Assembly (NCBI RefSeq): GCF_013035425.1
Contig: NZ_WQHX01000007.1
Coordinates: 62,001 to 126,000, forward strand
From: Ruegeria arenilitoris
GTDB lineage: Bacteria; Pseudomonadota; Alphaproteobacteria; Rhodobacterales; Rhodobacteraceae
Direction: 5' to 3'
DNA length: 64,000 bases
The notes beneath the pieces are model-generated. The model worked only from the letters and a program-made list of their open reading frames with translations. It was not told where the DNA came from and ran no database searches. Numbering within the stretch: the stretch's first letter is position 1; every line of letters starts with the position of its first letter. Below, in pieces: positions 54,414-63,844 of this stretch. A program made the translations under genes and the position numbers.

Positions 54414-54557
54414 TCAGCGCCAAAAGGCTAGCCAATCAAGAAAGTCGTACAGTTTTTTGCCCAGAAACAACAAATGTTCGGTTCCTACCAGGGCCACATC
54501 CACTACGACGCCCCCAAGAATGAGAACACCTAGCCAGATAGCGATTTGATTGGTCAT
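54414..54557 (-). CDS. Small membrane protein, 47 residues
   Basis: The product begins MTNQIAIWLGVLIL and has one hydrophobic helix (about residues 7-27) followed by an aromatic, partly amphipathic tail (F-L-D-W-L-A-F-W). It is not recognised. It sits directly downstream of gap on the same strand, beyond the gap terminator. A longer reading from 54617 runs through that terminator and is rejected. Function unknown; conservation would need to be tested. Confidence 0.5.
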   Translation of the reverse strand: MTNQIAIWLGVLILGGVVVDVALVGTEHLLFLGKKLYDFLDWLAFWR

Positions 54558-54576
54558 AGCGGCCCCGAACGAAAAC

Positions 54577-54601
54577 GCCCGCCCAGATAACCTGAGCGGG
54601 C
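54577..54601 (-). terminator. Terminator of gap
   Basis: GCCCGC (54577-54582) and GCGGGC (54596-54601) pair around a 13-base loop; the minus-strand 3' side continues with GTTTTCG. It lies 28 bp after the gap stop. Confidence 0.65.
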
Positions 54602-54628
54602 AAATAGGTTCAAGCAAAGTCCTTAATT

Positions 54629-55630
54629 TCAGTTAAGGCGTCCCATTGTAACAGCGACGTCGGCCATTCTTACGGAGAATCCCCACTCATTATCGTACCA
54701 AGCCAACACGCGCACCATGCGGTTGTCGACAACACGAGTCTGGTCCGGGGCAAAAATCGAGCTTTCCTCGGTGTGATTGAAATCCGTCGAAACAAGCGGC
54801 GCTGGTTCAAAACCTAATACGCGCTGCATGGGCCCTTTGGCGGCTTCTTCGACGATCGCGTTCACTTCTTCAACCGTCACATCGCACGCGGCGCGAAAGC
54901 TGAGGTCGACCGCCGAAACATTTGGCGTAGGGACGCGAATTGCGGAACCGTCCAAGCGACCTTTGAGATTGGGGAGAACTTCACCCAGCGCCTTCGCGGC
55001 TCCTGTACTCGTAGGGATCATTGACATCGCTGCAGCACGCGCGCGGTAAAGGTCGCTGTGTCTACGGTCCAGCGTCGGTTGGTCACCGGTATAGGCGTGG
55101 ATCGTGGTCATAATACCGTGTTCGATTCCTATTCCCTCGTCCAGAACCTTGGCAAGCGGAGCAAGGCAATTCGTGGTGCAGGATCCGTTGGACACCATTC
55201 TGTCCTCTGTAGAAAGGCTATTGTGATTGACGCCAAACACTATTGTCTTGTCGACATTCTTTCCGGGGGCTGACAGCAAAACCCTTTGAGCGCCCCGCTC
55301 AAGATGCGTCTTGGCCTTATGGCCATCGTTGAATTGGCCAGTGCATTCCAGAACGACGTCACAGCCTTCCCAGTCCAGTTCGTTCAATTCGTATGTCGAA
55401 AACATCTCCATAGGGCCGCGGCCAAGGTCCATGGTGCTACCGCTGATGGAAATGTCACGAGGAAAGCGCCCGTGTATGCTGTCGTATTTCAAGAGGTGCG
55501 CAGATGTTTCAAGGGGGCCGGTTGCGTTGACCTTGATCACTTCAATGTCGTTGCGGGCCGAAGCCGCGATGTGGGAGAGAGTACAACGGCCAATCCGGCC
55601 AAAACCATTTATACCGACCTTAATGGTCAT
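54629..55630 (-). CDS. gap: Glyceraldehyde-3-phosphate dehydrogenase, type I
   Basis: The 333-residue enzyme has the NAD-binding G-F-G-R-I-G (9-14), the catalytic S-C-T-T-N-C (Cys151) and the phosphate site R-V-P-T-P-N-V-S. The residue that normally is Asp and selects NAD (N-D in E. coli GapA) reads N-A here (Ala36 in K-V-N-A-T-G). This resembles GapB-type or dual-cofactor enzymes used in gluconeogenesis or carbon fixation. The upstream region has a cluster of TTGCGCTAA-type repeats. tkt and tpiA lie in the same window but are not in the same operon. Confidence 0.96.
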   Translation of the reverse strand: MTIKVGINGFGRIGRCTLSHIAASARNDIEVIKVNATGPLETSAHLLKYDSIHGRFPRDISISGSTMDLGRGPMEMFSTYELNELDWEGCDVVLECTGQFNDGHKAKTHLERGAQRVLLSAPGKNVDKTIVFGVNHNSLSTEDRMVSNGSCTTNCLAPLAKVLDEGIGIEHGIMTTIHAYTGDQPTLDRRHSDLYRARAAAMSMIPTSTGAAKALGEVLPNLKGRLDGSAIRVPTPNVSAVDLSFRAACDVTVEEVNAIVEEAAKGPMQRVLGFEPAPLVSTDFNHTEESSIFAPDQTRVVDNRMVRVLAWYDNEWGFSVRMADVAVTMGRLN

Positions 55631-55718
55631 ACGACGCCTCCAAATTCGCTTGCGTTAATGGCCATATAGCGACGAAACCAATTTCCCAAAAGAGTAAAAA
55701 CGTCATATTTCTAAGGTG

Positions 55719-55759
55719 TTAGCGCAAACTTGCGCCGATTGCGCTAACGCTTGCGCTAA
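55719..55759. promoter_or_regulatory. Cluster of LacI-type half-sites upstream of gap
   Basis: TTAGCGCAA (55719-55727), TTGCGCC (55730-55736), TTGCGCTAA (55739-55747) and TTGCGCTAA (55751-55759) crowd into 41 bp between divergent gap and the DUF808 gene. The unit resembles LacI-family operators. CceR, a LacI-type regulator of central carbon metabolism in alphaproteobacteria, is a candidate, by inference. Confidence 0.6.
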
Positions 55760-55811
55760 TCTTTGAATCAGTTAGGGTCCAGATGCGACGGATGAGACGA
55801 GGGAAAGCGCA

Positions 55812-56774
55812 ATGAGTGGTCTTTTGGCCCTGTTAGACGACGTGGCAGGAATTGCAAAAGTAGCCGCGTCTTCGGTTGACGACGTAGTAGCGGCGGCAGG
55901 TAAGGCAGGGGCCAAGACTGCAGGTGTCATTATTGATGACGCGGCTGTTACACCAAAGTACGTTCAGGGATTTGCTCCGGCACGGGAATTACCGATCATC
56001 TGGCGTATCGCTCGGGGCTCTGTCTTCAACAAAATAGTTCTCTTGCTTCCGGTCGCTTTGTTACTTGCTAATTTTGCTCCTTGGATGATCACGCCATTGC
56101 TGATGATAGGGGGGTCATATCTATGTTTCGAAGGCGCGGAAAAGATTTTCCACGTCCTATTTCCAAATGGCAGCCATGAAATTGACGAAGATATGAAAGT
56201 CCGCGACCCAGGACATCTTGAAGAGCAAAAGGTCAAAGGAGCCATCAAAACAGACTTTATTCTGTCCGCTGAAATTATGACGATAGCACTGGCAGCTATC
56301 GAAGCGCCGAATCTATGGATGCAGGCAGCCACCCTCGCGGTAGTGGGAATTGGTGTCACGGTTGCCGTTTATGGATCCGTCGCGCTGATCGTGAAGATGG
56401 ATGATGTGGGGCTGTTTTTGGCAAAGTCCGCGCATACACCAATTGGCCGCGGCATGGGGCGCGGACTTGTCAAGGCGATGCCTGTCGTAATGAAGGTTCT
56501 TTCGGTCGTTGGGACCGCCGCCATGCTATGGGTTGGCGGGTCAATAATAATCCATGGGCTTGAGGTTTTGGGTTTTGGGTGGCTGGGCCACCTTATCCAT
56601 GACTTGGCTCATGCAATTGGCCATTCGGTCACGGATCAGTGGACCAGGGTTGTCGAGTGGGTTTCCAAGGCGACAATGGACGGTATTTTTGGCCTAGCTT
56701 GGGGTTTTGTCCTGATCCCAATCGCGACCAAAGTGGTCGGACCCATGCTGTCCAAGAGGTCCGAGACGCATTGA
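55812..56774 (+). CDS. DUF808 (YedI-like) inner-membrane protein
   Basis: The 320-residue protein opens with the family signature S-G-L-L-A-L-L-D-D-V-A-G-I-A-K (residues 2-16), V-D-D-V-V, and Y-V-Q-G-F. It has about five to six membrane helices (about 75-120, 155-195, 220-250 and 280-310). The family is widespread and of unknown function. It is divergent from gap and may share the repeat cluster in the 181-bp spacer. A palindromic terminator follows. Confidence 0.9.
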   Translation: MSGLLALLDDVAGIAKVAASSVDDVVAAAGKAGAKTAGVIIDDAAVTPKYVQGFAPARELPIIWRIARGSVFNKIVLLLPVALLLANFAPWMITPLLMIGGSYLCFEGAEKIFHVLFPNGSHEIDEDMKVRDPGHLEEQKVKGAIKTDFILSAEIMTIALAAIEAPNLWMQAATLAVVGIGVTVAVYGSVALIVKMDDVGLFLAKSAHTPIGRGMGRGLVKAMPVVMKVLSVVGTAAMLWVGGSIIIHGLEVLGFGWLGHLIHDLAHAIGHSVTDQWTRVVEWVSKATMDGIFGLAWGFVLIPIATKVVGPMLSKRSETH

Positions 56775-56776
56775 AA

Positions 56777-56798
56777 ACGGGCGGCCAAAGCCGCCCGT
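56777..56798 (-). terminator. Terminator of tkt
   Basis: ACGGGCGGC (56777-56785) and GCCGCCCGT (56790-56798) form a perfect 9-bp stem with a CAAA loop. On the minus strand it is followed by TTTTC. It separates the convergent DUF808 and tkt genes. Confidence 0.85.
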
Positions 56799-56824
56799 GA
56801 CCAGTTGAAACTGCTCGTCACAAC

Positions 56825-58849
56825 TTACAGTCCTAGAAGACCCTTTACTTTGGCAACCGCAGACGCAGCTGTAATGCCGAAATGTTTGTATAAATCCCCG
56901 GCAGGGGCGGAGGCTCCGAAACTTGACATGCCGATGAAGCCTGCTTTGGCCTCTCGTCCGCGCTCTCCAAGCAGCCATCGGTCCCAGCCTCCGGCCCGAA
57001 CAGCCGCTTCGATGCCTACTCGCACTGGGCCACCGGGCAGAACGCGCTTTCGGTAGGCTTCCTCCTGCTGAGCGAACAGCTCCATGCATGGCATAGAAAC
57101 AACGCGGGTGCCGATACCTTCGGCTTCAAGCATCGCCTTAGCTTCTATCGCCAGCGAAACTTCGGAACCAGTGGCGATAAGAATTGCCTGCCGTTTACCT
57201 TCGGCTTCAGCCAGAACATAAGCGCCTTGCGCGGTCAGGTTCTTGGCCTTGTGCTGGGTTCTTACCGTTGGAACACCTTGACGCGTCAGTGAAAGAACCG
57301 ACGGACTTGTTTTGAAGGTTAGCGCCAACTCCCAAGCTTCGGCAGTTTCAACAGTATCCGCTGGCCGGAAAACGTAAGTATTCGGTGTCGCGCGGGAAAT
57401 TGCCAGATGTTCGACCGGTTGGTGGGTAGGACCGTCCTCGCCCAAACCAATCGAGTCATGCGTCATTACAAAAACAGTGGGCACTTTCATAAGCGCCGCA
57501 AGTCTCATTGATGGGCGAGCATAGTCAGTGAACGCCATAAATGTACCGCCGTACGGGCGTATTCCACCGTGCAAGGCCATTCCGTTCATCGCGGCGGCCA
57601 TGCCGTGTTCGCGTATTCCGTAGTGGATGTATCGACCCTTACGGTTTTCCGGCAGGAAAACGCTCATATCAGCAGACTTAGTGTTATTGGATCCTGTCAG
57701 GTCTGCAGACCCACCGATGGTTTCAGGCATGATAGGGTTAACGACATTCAGAACCTTTTCAGAGGATGCTCTTGTGGCCAGTTTAGGCTGTTCCTCAGAA
57801 ATCTGTTTTTTGAAAGACCGAATAGCCGCAGACAGCTTTTTCGGTGCTTCGAAACTGTAGGCCCGATAAAACTCTTCCTGCTTACGTTCTGACAAAGTGG
57901 CAAATCGTTCTTCCCACGCTGCACGTTCAGTCGCGCCCCGGGCTCCAATTGCTTCCCACGCGGTTTTGACGCTTGCCGGAATTTCGAAAGCATCGTGAGG
58001 CCAGCCATAGCCCTCTTTCGCAGCTTTCAACTGATCTTGATCCGTCAGCGCGCCGTGGCCTTTTGACGTATCTTGCGCAGCGTGGCCTAAGGCGATGTGA
58101 CTTTCGCACGCAATCATGGTGGGCTTGCTTGATTTTTTCGCCGCGACGATGGCTGCGTCGATCGCTTGAGGATTGTGACCATCAATTTCGATTACATGCC
58201 AACCTGAAGCCTCAAAGCGTTTAACCTGGTCCGTGCGGTCCGCCATATCCACAGTACCGTCGATGGTGATATTGTTGTTATCCCAAAACACAATAAGCTT
58301 GCTCAGCTCATGCCGACCAGCCAGAGTAATTGCTTCTTGGCTAACGCCCTCCATCAGGCAGCCGTCCCCGGCGATCACGTAGGTGTAGTGATCCACGACC
58401 TTTTTTCCGTAATGCGCGCGCTGAATTTCTTCGGCCATGGCAAACCCAACAGCGTTCGCAATCCCCTGACCAAGTGGTCCGGTTGTCGTCTCGACGCCAT
58501 CGATCAGAAAATTCTCAGGATGACCGGCGGTTTTGGCGCCCAACTGCCGAAAGTTTTTAATTTCTTCTATCGTCACATCCGCATGACCGGTGAGATACAG
58601 CAGAGAGTATACCAGCATCGATCCGTGCCCCGCGGACAGGATGAAACGGTCGCGATCGGGCCAGTTCGGCACCGACGCATCAAATTTCAAGTGCTTTTCA
58701 AACAGTACAGTTGCTACGTCGGCCATGCCCATGGGCATACCGGAATGGCCTGAATTGGCAGCAGCGACGGCATCAAGGGTTAAGGTGCGAATAGCCGCAG
58801 CTTTGTTCCAATGTTCGGGGTTGGCATTTCGCAGCGCAGTAAGGTCCAC
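56825..58849 (-). CDS. tkt: Transketolase
   Basis: The 674-residue thiamine-diphosphate enzyme of the pentose phosphate (and Calvin) pathway. It has the substrate histidine region S-A-G-H-G-S-M (near residue 75), the TPP motif G-D-G-C-L-M-E-G...N-N-N (from 161) and the pyrimidine-domain glutamate in I-R-E-H-G-M. The [10 protein letters not shown] start is typical. It is divergent from the ZauP-like/zapA operon. Confidence 0.97.
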   Translation of the reverse strand: MDLTALRNANPEHWNKAAAIRTLTLDAVAAANSGHSGMPMGMADVATVLFEKHLKFDASVPNWPDRDRFILSAGHGSMLVYSLLYLTGHADVTIEEIKNFRQLGAKTAGHPENFLIDGVETTTGPLGQGIANAVGFAMAEEIQRAHYGKKVVDHYTYVIAGDGCLMEGVSQEAITLAGRHELSKLIVFWDNNNITIDGTVDMADRTDQVKRFEASGWHVIEIDGHNPQAIDAAIVAAKKSSKPTMIACESHIALGHAAQDTSKGHGALTDQDQLKAAKEGYGWPHDAFEIPASVKTAWEAIGARGATERAAWEERFATLSERKQEEFYRAYSFEAPKKLSAAIRSFKKQISEEQPKLATRASSEKVLNVVNPIMPETIGGSADLTGSNNTKSADMSVFLPENRKGRYIHYGIREHGMAAAMNGMALHGGIRPYGGTFMAFTDYARPSMRLAALMKVPTVFVMTHDSIGLGEDGPTHQPVEHLAISRATPNTYVFRPADTVETAEAWELALTFKTSPSVLSLTRQGVPTVRTQHKAKNLTAQGAYVLAEAEGKRQAILIATGSEVSLAIEAKAMLEAEGIGTRVVSMPCMELFAQQEEAYRKRVLPGGPVRVGIEAAVRAGGWDRWLLGERGREAKAGFIGMSSFGASAPAGDLYKHFGITAASAVAKVKGLLGL

Positions 58850-59084
58850 GGGCGTTGTTCCTTTGGATTACAAGCAGATCGGGCGCTGAATACCACTCAC
58901 CCTCCAAAGTGCAAGTGGAACTGGTCGTTCCAAACCGCGAACGCTTGAAGAGTGCAATCCAAACCCTTGAAAGCAAACAGTAGGTATTTTCCAACACATT
59001 CAGTTAGACTAGGTCAAATTATCGCCACCCGTGATTCGGTCTGGCGCTAAACAGAACGAACCTTGGTTAAGAGGTGACAGGCGT

Positions 59085-59942
59085 ATGAGCCAAATTGAGG
59101 AATTACAACGACGTATCATGGCGGCAATGGAGCGCATTGGCTCTGGAGTTGAGGCGTTGGACAAACCGATCTCACCCAGCGGTGATTATGATCAGGATCT
59201 AAAGTCTGCATTGGAGGAAGAGCGTCTCGCTAATGCGCAGTTGGAAGAGCGGTTAAAAGCTCTCAAGGATCGTCACGATCAAGAAACTGACGCTATGCGT
59301 GCTGATATCGAAAAGTTACGCGGTCAATCCAACTTAGATGGTGAGAACGCTCAATTGCGTGCTCAACTCGAGGAAGCCACATCCAAGCTGGCAACCGTTG
59401 AAGCCGCTCGCGAAGACTTGGCCGAAGCCAAAGCAGCACTGGAAAATACAACAAAAATAGAAGAGTTGACGGCAGAAATTGAATCTTTGCGTTCTCTGAA
59501 AGGCGCAGCAGAGGAGGCGGCGGCGCTGAGAAAAGAACTTGAAGAACTGACCCCGCTAGCAGATCGCGCTGAAGAGTTGCAGGCCGAAGTGAAAGCCTTA
59601 CGTGCGTCTACGGCTGACACGGAGCGGTTAGGCGATTTGAACGCCGAGCTTGCGATGTTGCGCGCAGAACGCACAAGCCATGGCGCCGCCATGTCCCGTT
59701 TGGACGACGACCTGCAGCGGCTGCGCAAGGCAAATGAGGAGTTACGAGGCACTGTGGAAGAGTTGCGGTCTGCTGCTCAACAGGGTGTTACAGACGCGGC
59801 GCTTTTGAATCGTGCGACGGCTGCGGAGTTGGAAGCGACCAGAGCTGCCCGCGCGTCGGACGCAGCTGAGGCCCATGCTGTTCTGGCGCGACTTGAACCG
59901 CTGCTGAACCAGGCCAACTTGGCGGAAGGAGAAGTTGAGTGA
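59085..59942 (+). CDS. Coiled-coil protein upstream of zapA, ZauP-like
   Basis: The 285-residue, Glu/Ala-rich protein is almost entirely coiled coil (about residues 40-250), with no signal peptide or membrane segment. It begins M-S-Q-I-E-E-L-Q-R-R-I. The gene directly precedes zapA with a 1-base overlap. In Caulobacter the coiled-coil protein encoded immediately upstream of zapA (ZauP) partners ZapA in focusing the Z-ring. Position, coupling and architecture make this its likely counterpart; sequence homology could not be tested here. ATG 59085 has GAGGTG upstream; a start at 59031 is less likely. Confidence 0.75.
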   Translation: MSQIEELQRRIMAAMERIGSGVEALDKPISPSGDYDQDLKSALEEERLANAQLEERLKALKDRHDQETDAMRADIEKLRGQSNLDGENAQLRAQLEEATSKLATVEAAREDLAEAKAALENTTKIEELTAEIESLRSLKGAAEEAAALRKELEELTPLADRAEELQAEVKALRASTADTERLGDLNAELAMLRAERTSHGAAMSRLDDDLQRLRKANEELRGTVEELRSAAQQGVTDAALLNRATAAELEATRAARASDAAEAHAVLARLEPLLNQANLAEGEVE

Positions 59943-60337
59943 TGCCCGAAGTGACAATTCATATCGGTGGCCGAGGTTTTGAGGTGTCTTGTAGGGACGG
60001 CGAAGAAGCGTTTTTACAAGCGGCAGCAAAGTTGCTGGATGACGAAGCTCAAGTTCTGTCGGACCAAATTGGGCGTATGCCTGAATCGCGCATGTTGCTA
60101 ATGGCAGGTCTTATGCTTGCCGACAAATCGGCCAGTCAGGAAGATCGCGTTAAAGCGGCTGAAGCCAAGTTGACTGAAGTAGAGGCGGAACTGAACAAAA
60201 TGCGTAATGTGCCCAAGCCGGAACCCGAACGCATCGAGGTGGCAGTGGTACCACCATCTGTCACTGATACGTTGGCCGAAATGGCGGCACGTGCTGAAGC
60301 TTTGGCAGCCGTCATAGAAGAAAAATCTCAAGTATGA
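59942..60337 (+). CDS. zapA: Cell division protein ZapA
   Basis: The 131-residue FtsZ-binding protein bundles protofilaments at the septum. It has the ZapA N-terminal core (V-T-I-H-I-G-G-R-G-F-E-V-S-C, E-E-A-F-L-Q-A-A-A-K-L-L-D-D) and a C-terminal coiled coil (about 65-125). It overlaps the upstream coiled-coil gene by one base (TGATG; a GTG three bases earlier is also possible) and the downstream lysozyme-inhibitor-like gene by four. No space is left for a 6S RNA gene at the position it often occupies after zapA. Confidence 0.9.
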   Translation: MPEVTIHIGGRGFEVSCRDGEEAFLQAAAKLLDDEAQVLSDQIGRMPESRMLLMAGLMLADKSASQEDRVKAAEAKLTEVEAELNKMRNVPKPEPERIEVAVVPPSVTDTLAEMAARAEALAAVIEEKSQV

Positions 60338-60684
60338 CGCTCGTGCGCTCGATCGCGGCAAGCTTAATTTTGGCCTCGCTCGGATTTGCGGCCACGGCCC
60401 AAATCGACATCTTGTCAGTCACGTTTTCCTGTGAAGACAACACAGAAATCCCAGTTTCATACTTCAATGCCACCGACGGATCTGGTGCTGCGGCCATGGT
60501 GATTGACGGTGAACTAATAGCAATGCGCCAAGCCGAAAGCGGCTCAGGCGTTCGCTATATCTCGGAAGGTGCAGAGGGCACCTATACCCTACGTTCGAAA
60601 GGCTGGGACGCTTTGATCTCGTATCAGGCGTCCGGCAACACTGCACCAGAACAGCTGTTACTGGCGAACTGCACAAGCCGATAA
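60334..60684 (+). CDS. MliC-like secreted lysozyme-inhibitor domain protein
   Basis: The 116-residue protein has a signal peptide (about 1-22, ending A-T-A) and a small beta-barrel MliC-type domain. It shows V-T-F-S-C-E-D-N-T-E-I-P-V-S-Y-F-N (about 29-45), the inhibitory loop S-G-S-G-V-R-Y near residue 70, K-G-W-D-A-L-I-S-Y and a terminal Cys for the disulfide. MliC/PliC proteins block c-type lysozymes in the periplasm. It is coupled to zapA by ATGA. No lipobox is present, so it would be soluble. Confidence 0.82.
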   Translation: MTLVRSIAASLILASLGFAATAQIDILSVTFSCEDNTEIPVSYFNATDGSGAAAMVIDGELIAMRQAESGSGVRYISEGAEGTYTLRSKGWDALISYQASGNTAPEQLLLANCTSR

Positions 60685-60691
60685 AGAGGTA

Positions 60692-61054
60692 TCAGGCGTT
60701 GGCCTCGCGAATTTTGTCAGCGGCGTCCTTGTTGTAGCTAACGCCATTGTCATCAAACAATGTGTCCAACTCACCCGACAGGGTCATCTCTGTGATGATA
60801 TCACAGCCACCGACGAATTCGCCCTTTACATAAAGCTGGGGAACGGTCGGCCAGTCGGCATAGTCCTTGATGCCTTGACGTACCTCTTCATCAGCCAGGA
60901 CGTTAACGTCCGTGTATGCCACACCCATATAGTTCAGCACGCCAGCAACACGTGAGGAAAACCCGCATTGCGGCATTTCTTTAGTGCCTTTCATATAAAG
61001 GACAACGTCGTTGGCTTTGACGGTTTCGTCGATCTGGTTTTTCACGTCGGTCAT
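60692..61054 (-). CDS. grxD: Monothiol glutaredoxin, Grx4 type
   Basis: The 120-residue monothiol glutaredoxin has the C-G-F-S active site (M-P-Q-C-G-F-S-S, near residues 28-35) and glutathione-binding W-P-T-V-P-Q-L-Y and G-G-C-D-I. Grx4 proteins carry 2Fe-2S clusters with BolA partners; bolA lies 161 bp upstream on the same strand, supporting the pairing in iron sensing and Fe-S trafficking. Confidence 0.95.
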   Translation of the reverse strand: MTDVKNQIDETVKANDVVLYMKGTKEMPQCGFSSRVAGVLNYMGVAYTDVNVLADEEVRQGIKDYADWPTVPQLYVKGEFVGGCDIITEMTLSGELDTLFDDNGVSYNKDAADKIREANA

Positions 61055-61152
61055 GTCGCGTTTCCTTCATGTCTAGCGTCTGGCGTTGGTGTTTCTAAAA
61101 TCCCGCCAAGTGTTTTTCGTTTGGGTTCTTTAATAAGGTCAAGCTTGGGCGC

Positions 61153-61218
61153 CTACATTCCTAACTGCGGGTTCCATCTGTCCCAATGCTTTGCGACCTC
61201 ATTGGAAAACTTCTTCAT
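61153..61218 (-). CDS. Possible 21-residue ORF coupled to bolA
   Basis: An ATG at 61218 overlaps the bolA stop (ATGA) and opens a 21-codon frame ending with TAG. The peptide starts MKKFSNEV, is basic and has two tryptophans near its end (H-W-D-R-W-N-P). It lies between bolA and grxD. It may be a real small protein, a coupled leader, or chance; I do not recognise it. Confidence 0.3.
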   Translation of the reverse strand: MKKFSNEVAKHWDRWNPQLGM

Positions 61219-61451
61219 TCCGGCACTTTCGTCGTCAGCGCCAATGCATGCAGCTCACCATCTGGGCCATCCATTTTGCCTTTCAAGGCTGCATAGACGG
61301 CACGTTGTTGCTGAACCCTGTTCTTGCCGCGAAAGCTTTCATCCACGACCATCGCAGACATATGCACGCCATCATTGCCACCAACCTGAATTTCCGCATC
61401 AGGAAAAGCTTCGCGCAGCAGGTGTTCGATTTCGTGGGCGCTCATCGGCAT
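61215..61451 (-). CDS. bolA: BolA family protein
   Basis: The 78-residue single-domain protein has the class II KH-like BolA fold: H-E-I-E-H-L-L-R-E-A-F-P-D-A-E-I, F-R-G-K-N-R-V-Q-Q-Q-R and the conserved His in E-L-H-A-L-A-L. It forms [2Fe-2S] heterodimers with Grx4 (encoded next) that signal iron status. AGGAGACA precedes ATG 61451. Confidence 0.93.
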   Translation of the reverse strand: MPMSAHEIEHLLREAFPDAEIQVGGNDGVHMSAMVVDESFRGKNRVQQQRAVYAALKGKMDGPDGELHALALTTKVPE

Positions 61452-61597
61452 GTAGGTGTCTCCTGAAAAATCTTTTCAAAGATGTAGAGCGATGTGCATG
61501 GGCGTGCAAGGTGCGGTTAATGTTCTGAAACAACAGGAGCCGCGACGTGAGAAAGCGCGCGGTCCACTTTCAAACGAGAAACCTATATGCCCTTAGA

Positions 61598-63757
61598 TCA
61601 AGCTACCGCTGCAGCAAAACTGGAGCGAAATGTCTGTGCCAGCTCGGACAGCGGTGCCTCGGACGACCCTATCTTCACGCTGTCGCCTGTAAAACGTCCA
61701 ACTGAAACCATCGGTACACCAGCTTGTCCTGCTGCGATCATTAACGCCTCAGCCTGATCGAAATTGCAGGCGATAAGATAACGAGCCTGATCTTCGCCGA
61801 AAAGGAACTCGGCCGGCGCATCGTCCAAGTTTACACCTACACCAGAATTTTCCGCCAATTCAAAGGCCGCTAAGGCAAGGCCTCCGTCGCTTAGATCTGT
61901 GCACGCTTTGATCATCTCGCGGTTGGCTCGGATGAAATCGCCATTACGTTTTTCGGCTTCCAAGTCGACGTGCGGGGCGTCACCGTCCTCGCGGTTGAAA
62001 ACCTCGACCAAAAGGGCTGATTGGCCGAGATGGCCTTCAGTTTCGCCGACGACCAGCGCAACATGACCGTCACGTACTTCGTTGCCAATGATATCATCTG
62101 CGTGGTCAAGCAACCCAACTGCACCGATCGTGGGCGTCGGTAAGATCGCCTGACCATCGGTTTCGTTGTAAAGCGACACGTTCCCCGAGACGACCGGCAT
62201 GTCCAGAGCCGCTACAGCTTCTCCAATTCCTTGAATCGCGCCGACGAATTGACCCATAATTTCAGGTTTTTCAGGATTGCCGAAGTTCAGGTTATCTGTG
62301 GTAGCCAATGGTTTTGCGCCCACGGCTGTTAAATTGCGATATGCTTCGGCTACAGCTTGTTTTCCGCCTTCAATTGGATTTGCGCGCACGTATCTAGGTG
62401 TCACATCACTGGTAAATGCCAACACTTTGTTTGTGCCATGAACGCGTACCATTCCAGCGCCCAATCCAGGCGTCCGCGAAGAGTCTGCCATTACCATCGT
62501 GTCATATTGCTCATAGACCCATTGTTTGGCGGCATAATTTGGCGAGTTGAGCAGGGCGCGAAGCCCATCGATCGGATCAATCTGCGGGACTTCGGCGAGT
62601 TCTTCCGCCTTAGGTGTAGGTTGCCATGGGCGGTCATATTCAGGCGCCGTAGAAGCCAGCTTAGATAGGGGTAAATCTGCTTTGATCTCGTCGTTGTGCA
62701 TGATCAAAAAACGATCTTGGGATATAGTCTCTCCGACGATTGCAAAGTCCAAGTCCCACTTTTCGAACACCGCCCGGGCTTCGGTCTCAAGTTCGGGTTT
62801 AAGAACCATCAACATGCGTTCTTGCGACTCAGAGAGCATCATTTCATACGCAGTCATGTTTTCTTCGCGCTGGGGAACGGTTTCGAGGTTCAGACGAACG
62901 CCGAGTCCCCCCTTGTCGCCCATTTCGACGGCAGAACAAGTCAGACCAGCGGCTCCCATATCTTGAATCGAGATCACGGCGCCTGTTTGCATCAATTCCA
63001 GCGTTGCCTCCATCAGACGCTTTTCTGTGAAAGGGTCGCCGACTTGAACGGTTGGGCGCTTTTCTTCGATAGTGTCATCGAATTCGGCCGAAGCCATAGT
63101 AGCACCACCGACACCGTCGCGACCTGTTTTTGCGCCCAAATAGACGACAGGCATACCGACGCCGGAGGCCGCGGAATAAAATATCTTGTCACTATCGGCC
63201 AAACCAGCAGCGAAAGCGTTCACAAGACAGTTGCCATTGTATGCCGGATGAAACCGGACCTCTCCACCAACGCAAGGAACACCGAAACAGTTGCCATAGC
63301 CGCCGATTCCTTCAACGACCCCGTTGACCAGTTGGCGCGTCTTGTGATGATCAGGCTCGCCGAAAGACAGAGCATTCATTGAGGCGATAGGCCGAGCACC
63401 CATAGTGAATACGTCACGGAGGATCCCACCCACACCTGTCGCGGCCCCTTGGTATGGTTCGATATATGAAGGGTGATTGTGGCTTTCCATTTTGAAAACC
63501 ACTGCCTGACCGTCACCAATGTCAACGACGCCGGCATTTTCACCTGGTCCACAAATCACTTGCGGACCCGAAGTCGGCAGGGTGCGCAACCATTTTTTTG
63601 AAGATTTGTACGAGCAATGCTCATTCCACATTGCCGAAAATATCCCAAGCTCTGTAAAGGTTGGCTCACGCCCGATAATTTCGAGGATCATGTCGTATTC
63701 TTCGGGTTTTAACCCGTGTGCGGCGATCAGATCCGGGGTAATGGCGGGCTCGTGCAT
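61598..63757 (-). CDS. purL: Phosphoribosylformylglycinamidine synthase II
   Basis: The 719-residue small-type PurL makes FGAM from FGAR in purine synthesis, working with PurS and PurQ (not in this window). It has the N-terminal [11 protein letters not shown] (about residues 44-54), [10 protein letters not shown] (Mg/ATP site), G-G-A-T-M-A-S and G-N-V-S-L-Y-N-E-T. It is followed on the same strand, after about 146 bp, by bolA and grxD, a common alphaproteobacterial order. Confidence 0.97.
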   Translation of the reverse strand: MHEPAITPDLIAAHGLKPEEYDMILEIIGREPTFTELGIFSAMWNEHCSYKSSKKWLRTLPTSGPQVICGPGENAGVVDIGDGQAVVFKMESHNHPSYIEPYQGAATGVGGILRDVFTMGARPIASMNALSFGEPDHHKTRQLVNGVVEGIGGYGNCFGVPCVGGEVRFHPAYNGNCLVNAFAAGLADSDKIFYSAASGVGMPVVYLGAKTGRDGVGGATMASAEFDDTIEEKRPTVQVGDPFTEKRLMEATLELMQTGAVISIQDMGAAGLTCSAVEMGDKGGLGVRLNLETVPQREENMTAYEMMLSESQERMLMVLKPELETEARAVFEKWDLDFAIVGETISQDRFLIMHNDEIKADLPLSKLASTAPEYDRPWQPTPKAEELAEVPQIDPIDGLRALLNSPNYAAKQWVYEQYDTMVMADSSRTPGLGAGMVRVHGTNKVLAFTSDVTPRYVRANPIEGGKQAVAEAYRNLTAVGAKPLATTDNLNFGNPEKPEIMGQFVGAIQGIGEAVAALDMPVVSGNVSLYNETDGQAILPTPTIGAVGLLDHADDIIGNEVRDGHVALVVGETEGHLGQSALLVEVFNREDGDAPHVDLEAEKRNGDFIRANREMIKACTDLSDGGLALAAFELAENSGVGVNLDDAPAEFLFGEDQARYLIACNFDQAEALMIAAGQAGVPMVSVGRFTGDSVKIGSSEAPLSELAQTFRSSFAAAVA

Positions 63758-63844
63758 CGTATGTCCTTATCCAGAGTGGCCGGGATTGCGCGCCTTTTAA
63801 GCCAAGGGCGCGTCGGTGGAAAGGGTATTGAAGACGCGGTCAGT

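Noticed and set aside
58850..59084. 6S RNA gene near zapA
   Set aside because: zapA is directly overlapped by the next gene, and the spacer upstream of the coiled-coil gene shows no 6S-like long hairpin.
62696..63382. Long plus-strand frame of 228 codons opposite purL
   Set aside because: It is a shadow of purL in another frame, with His/Ser/Cys-rich composition and no family likeness.
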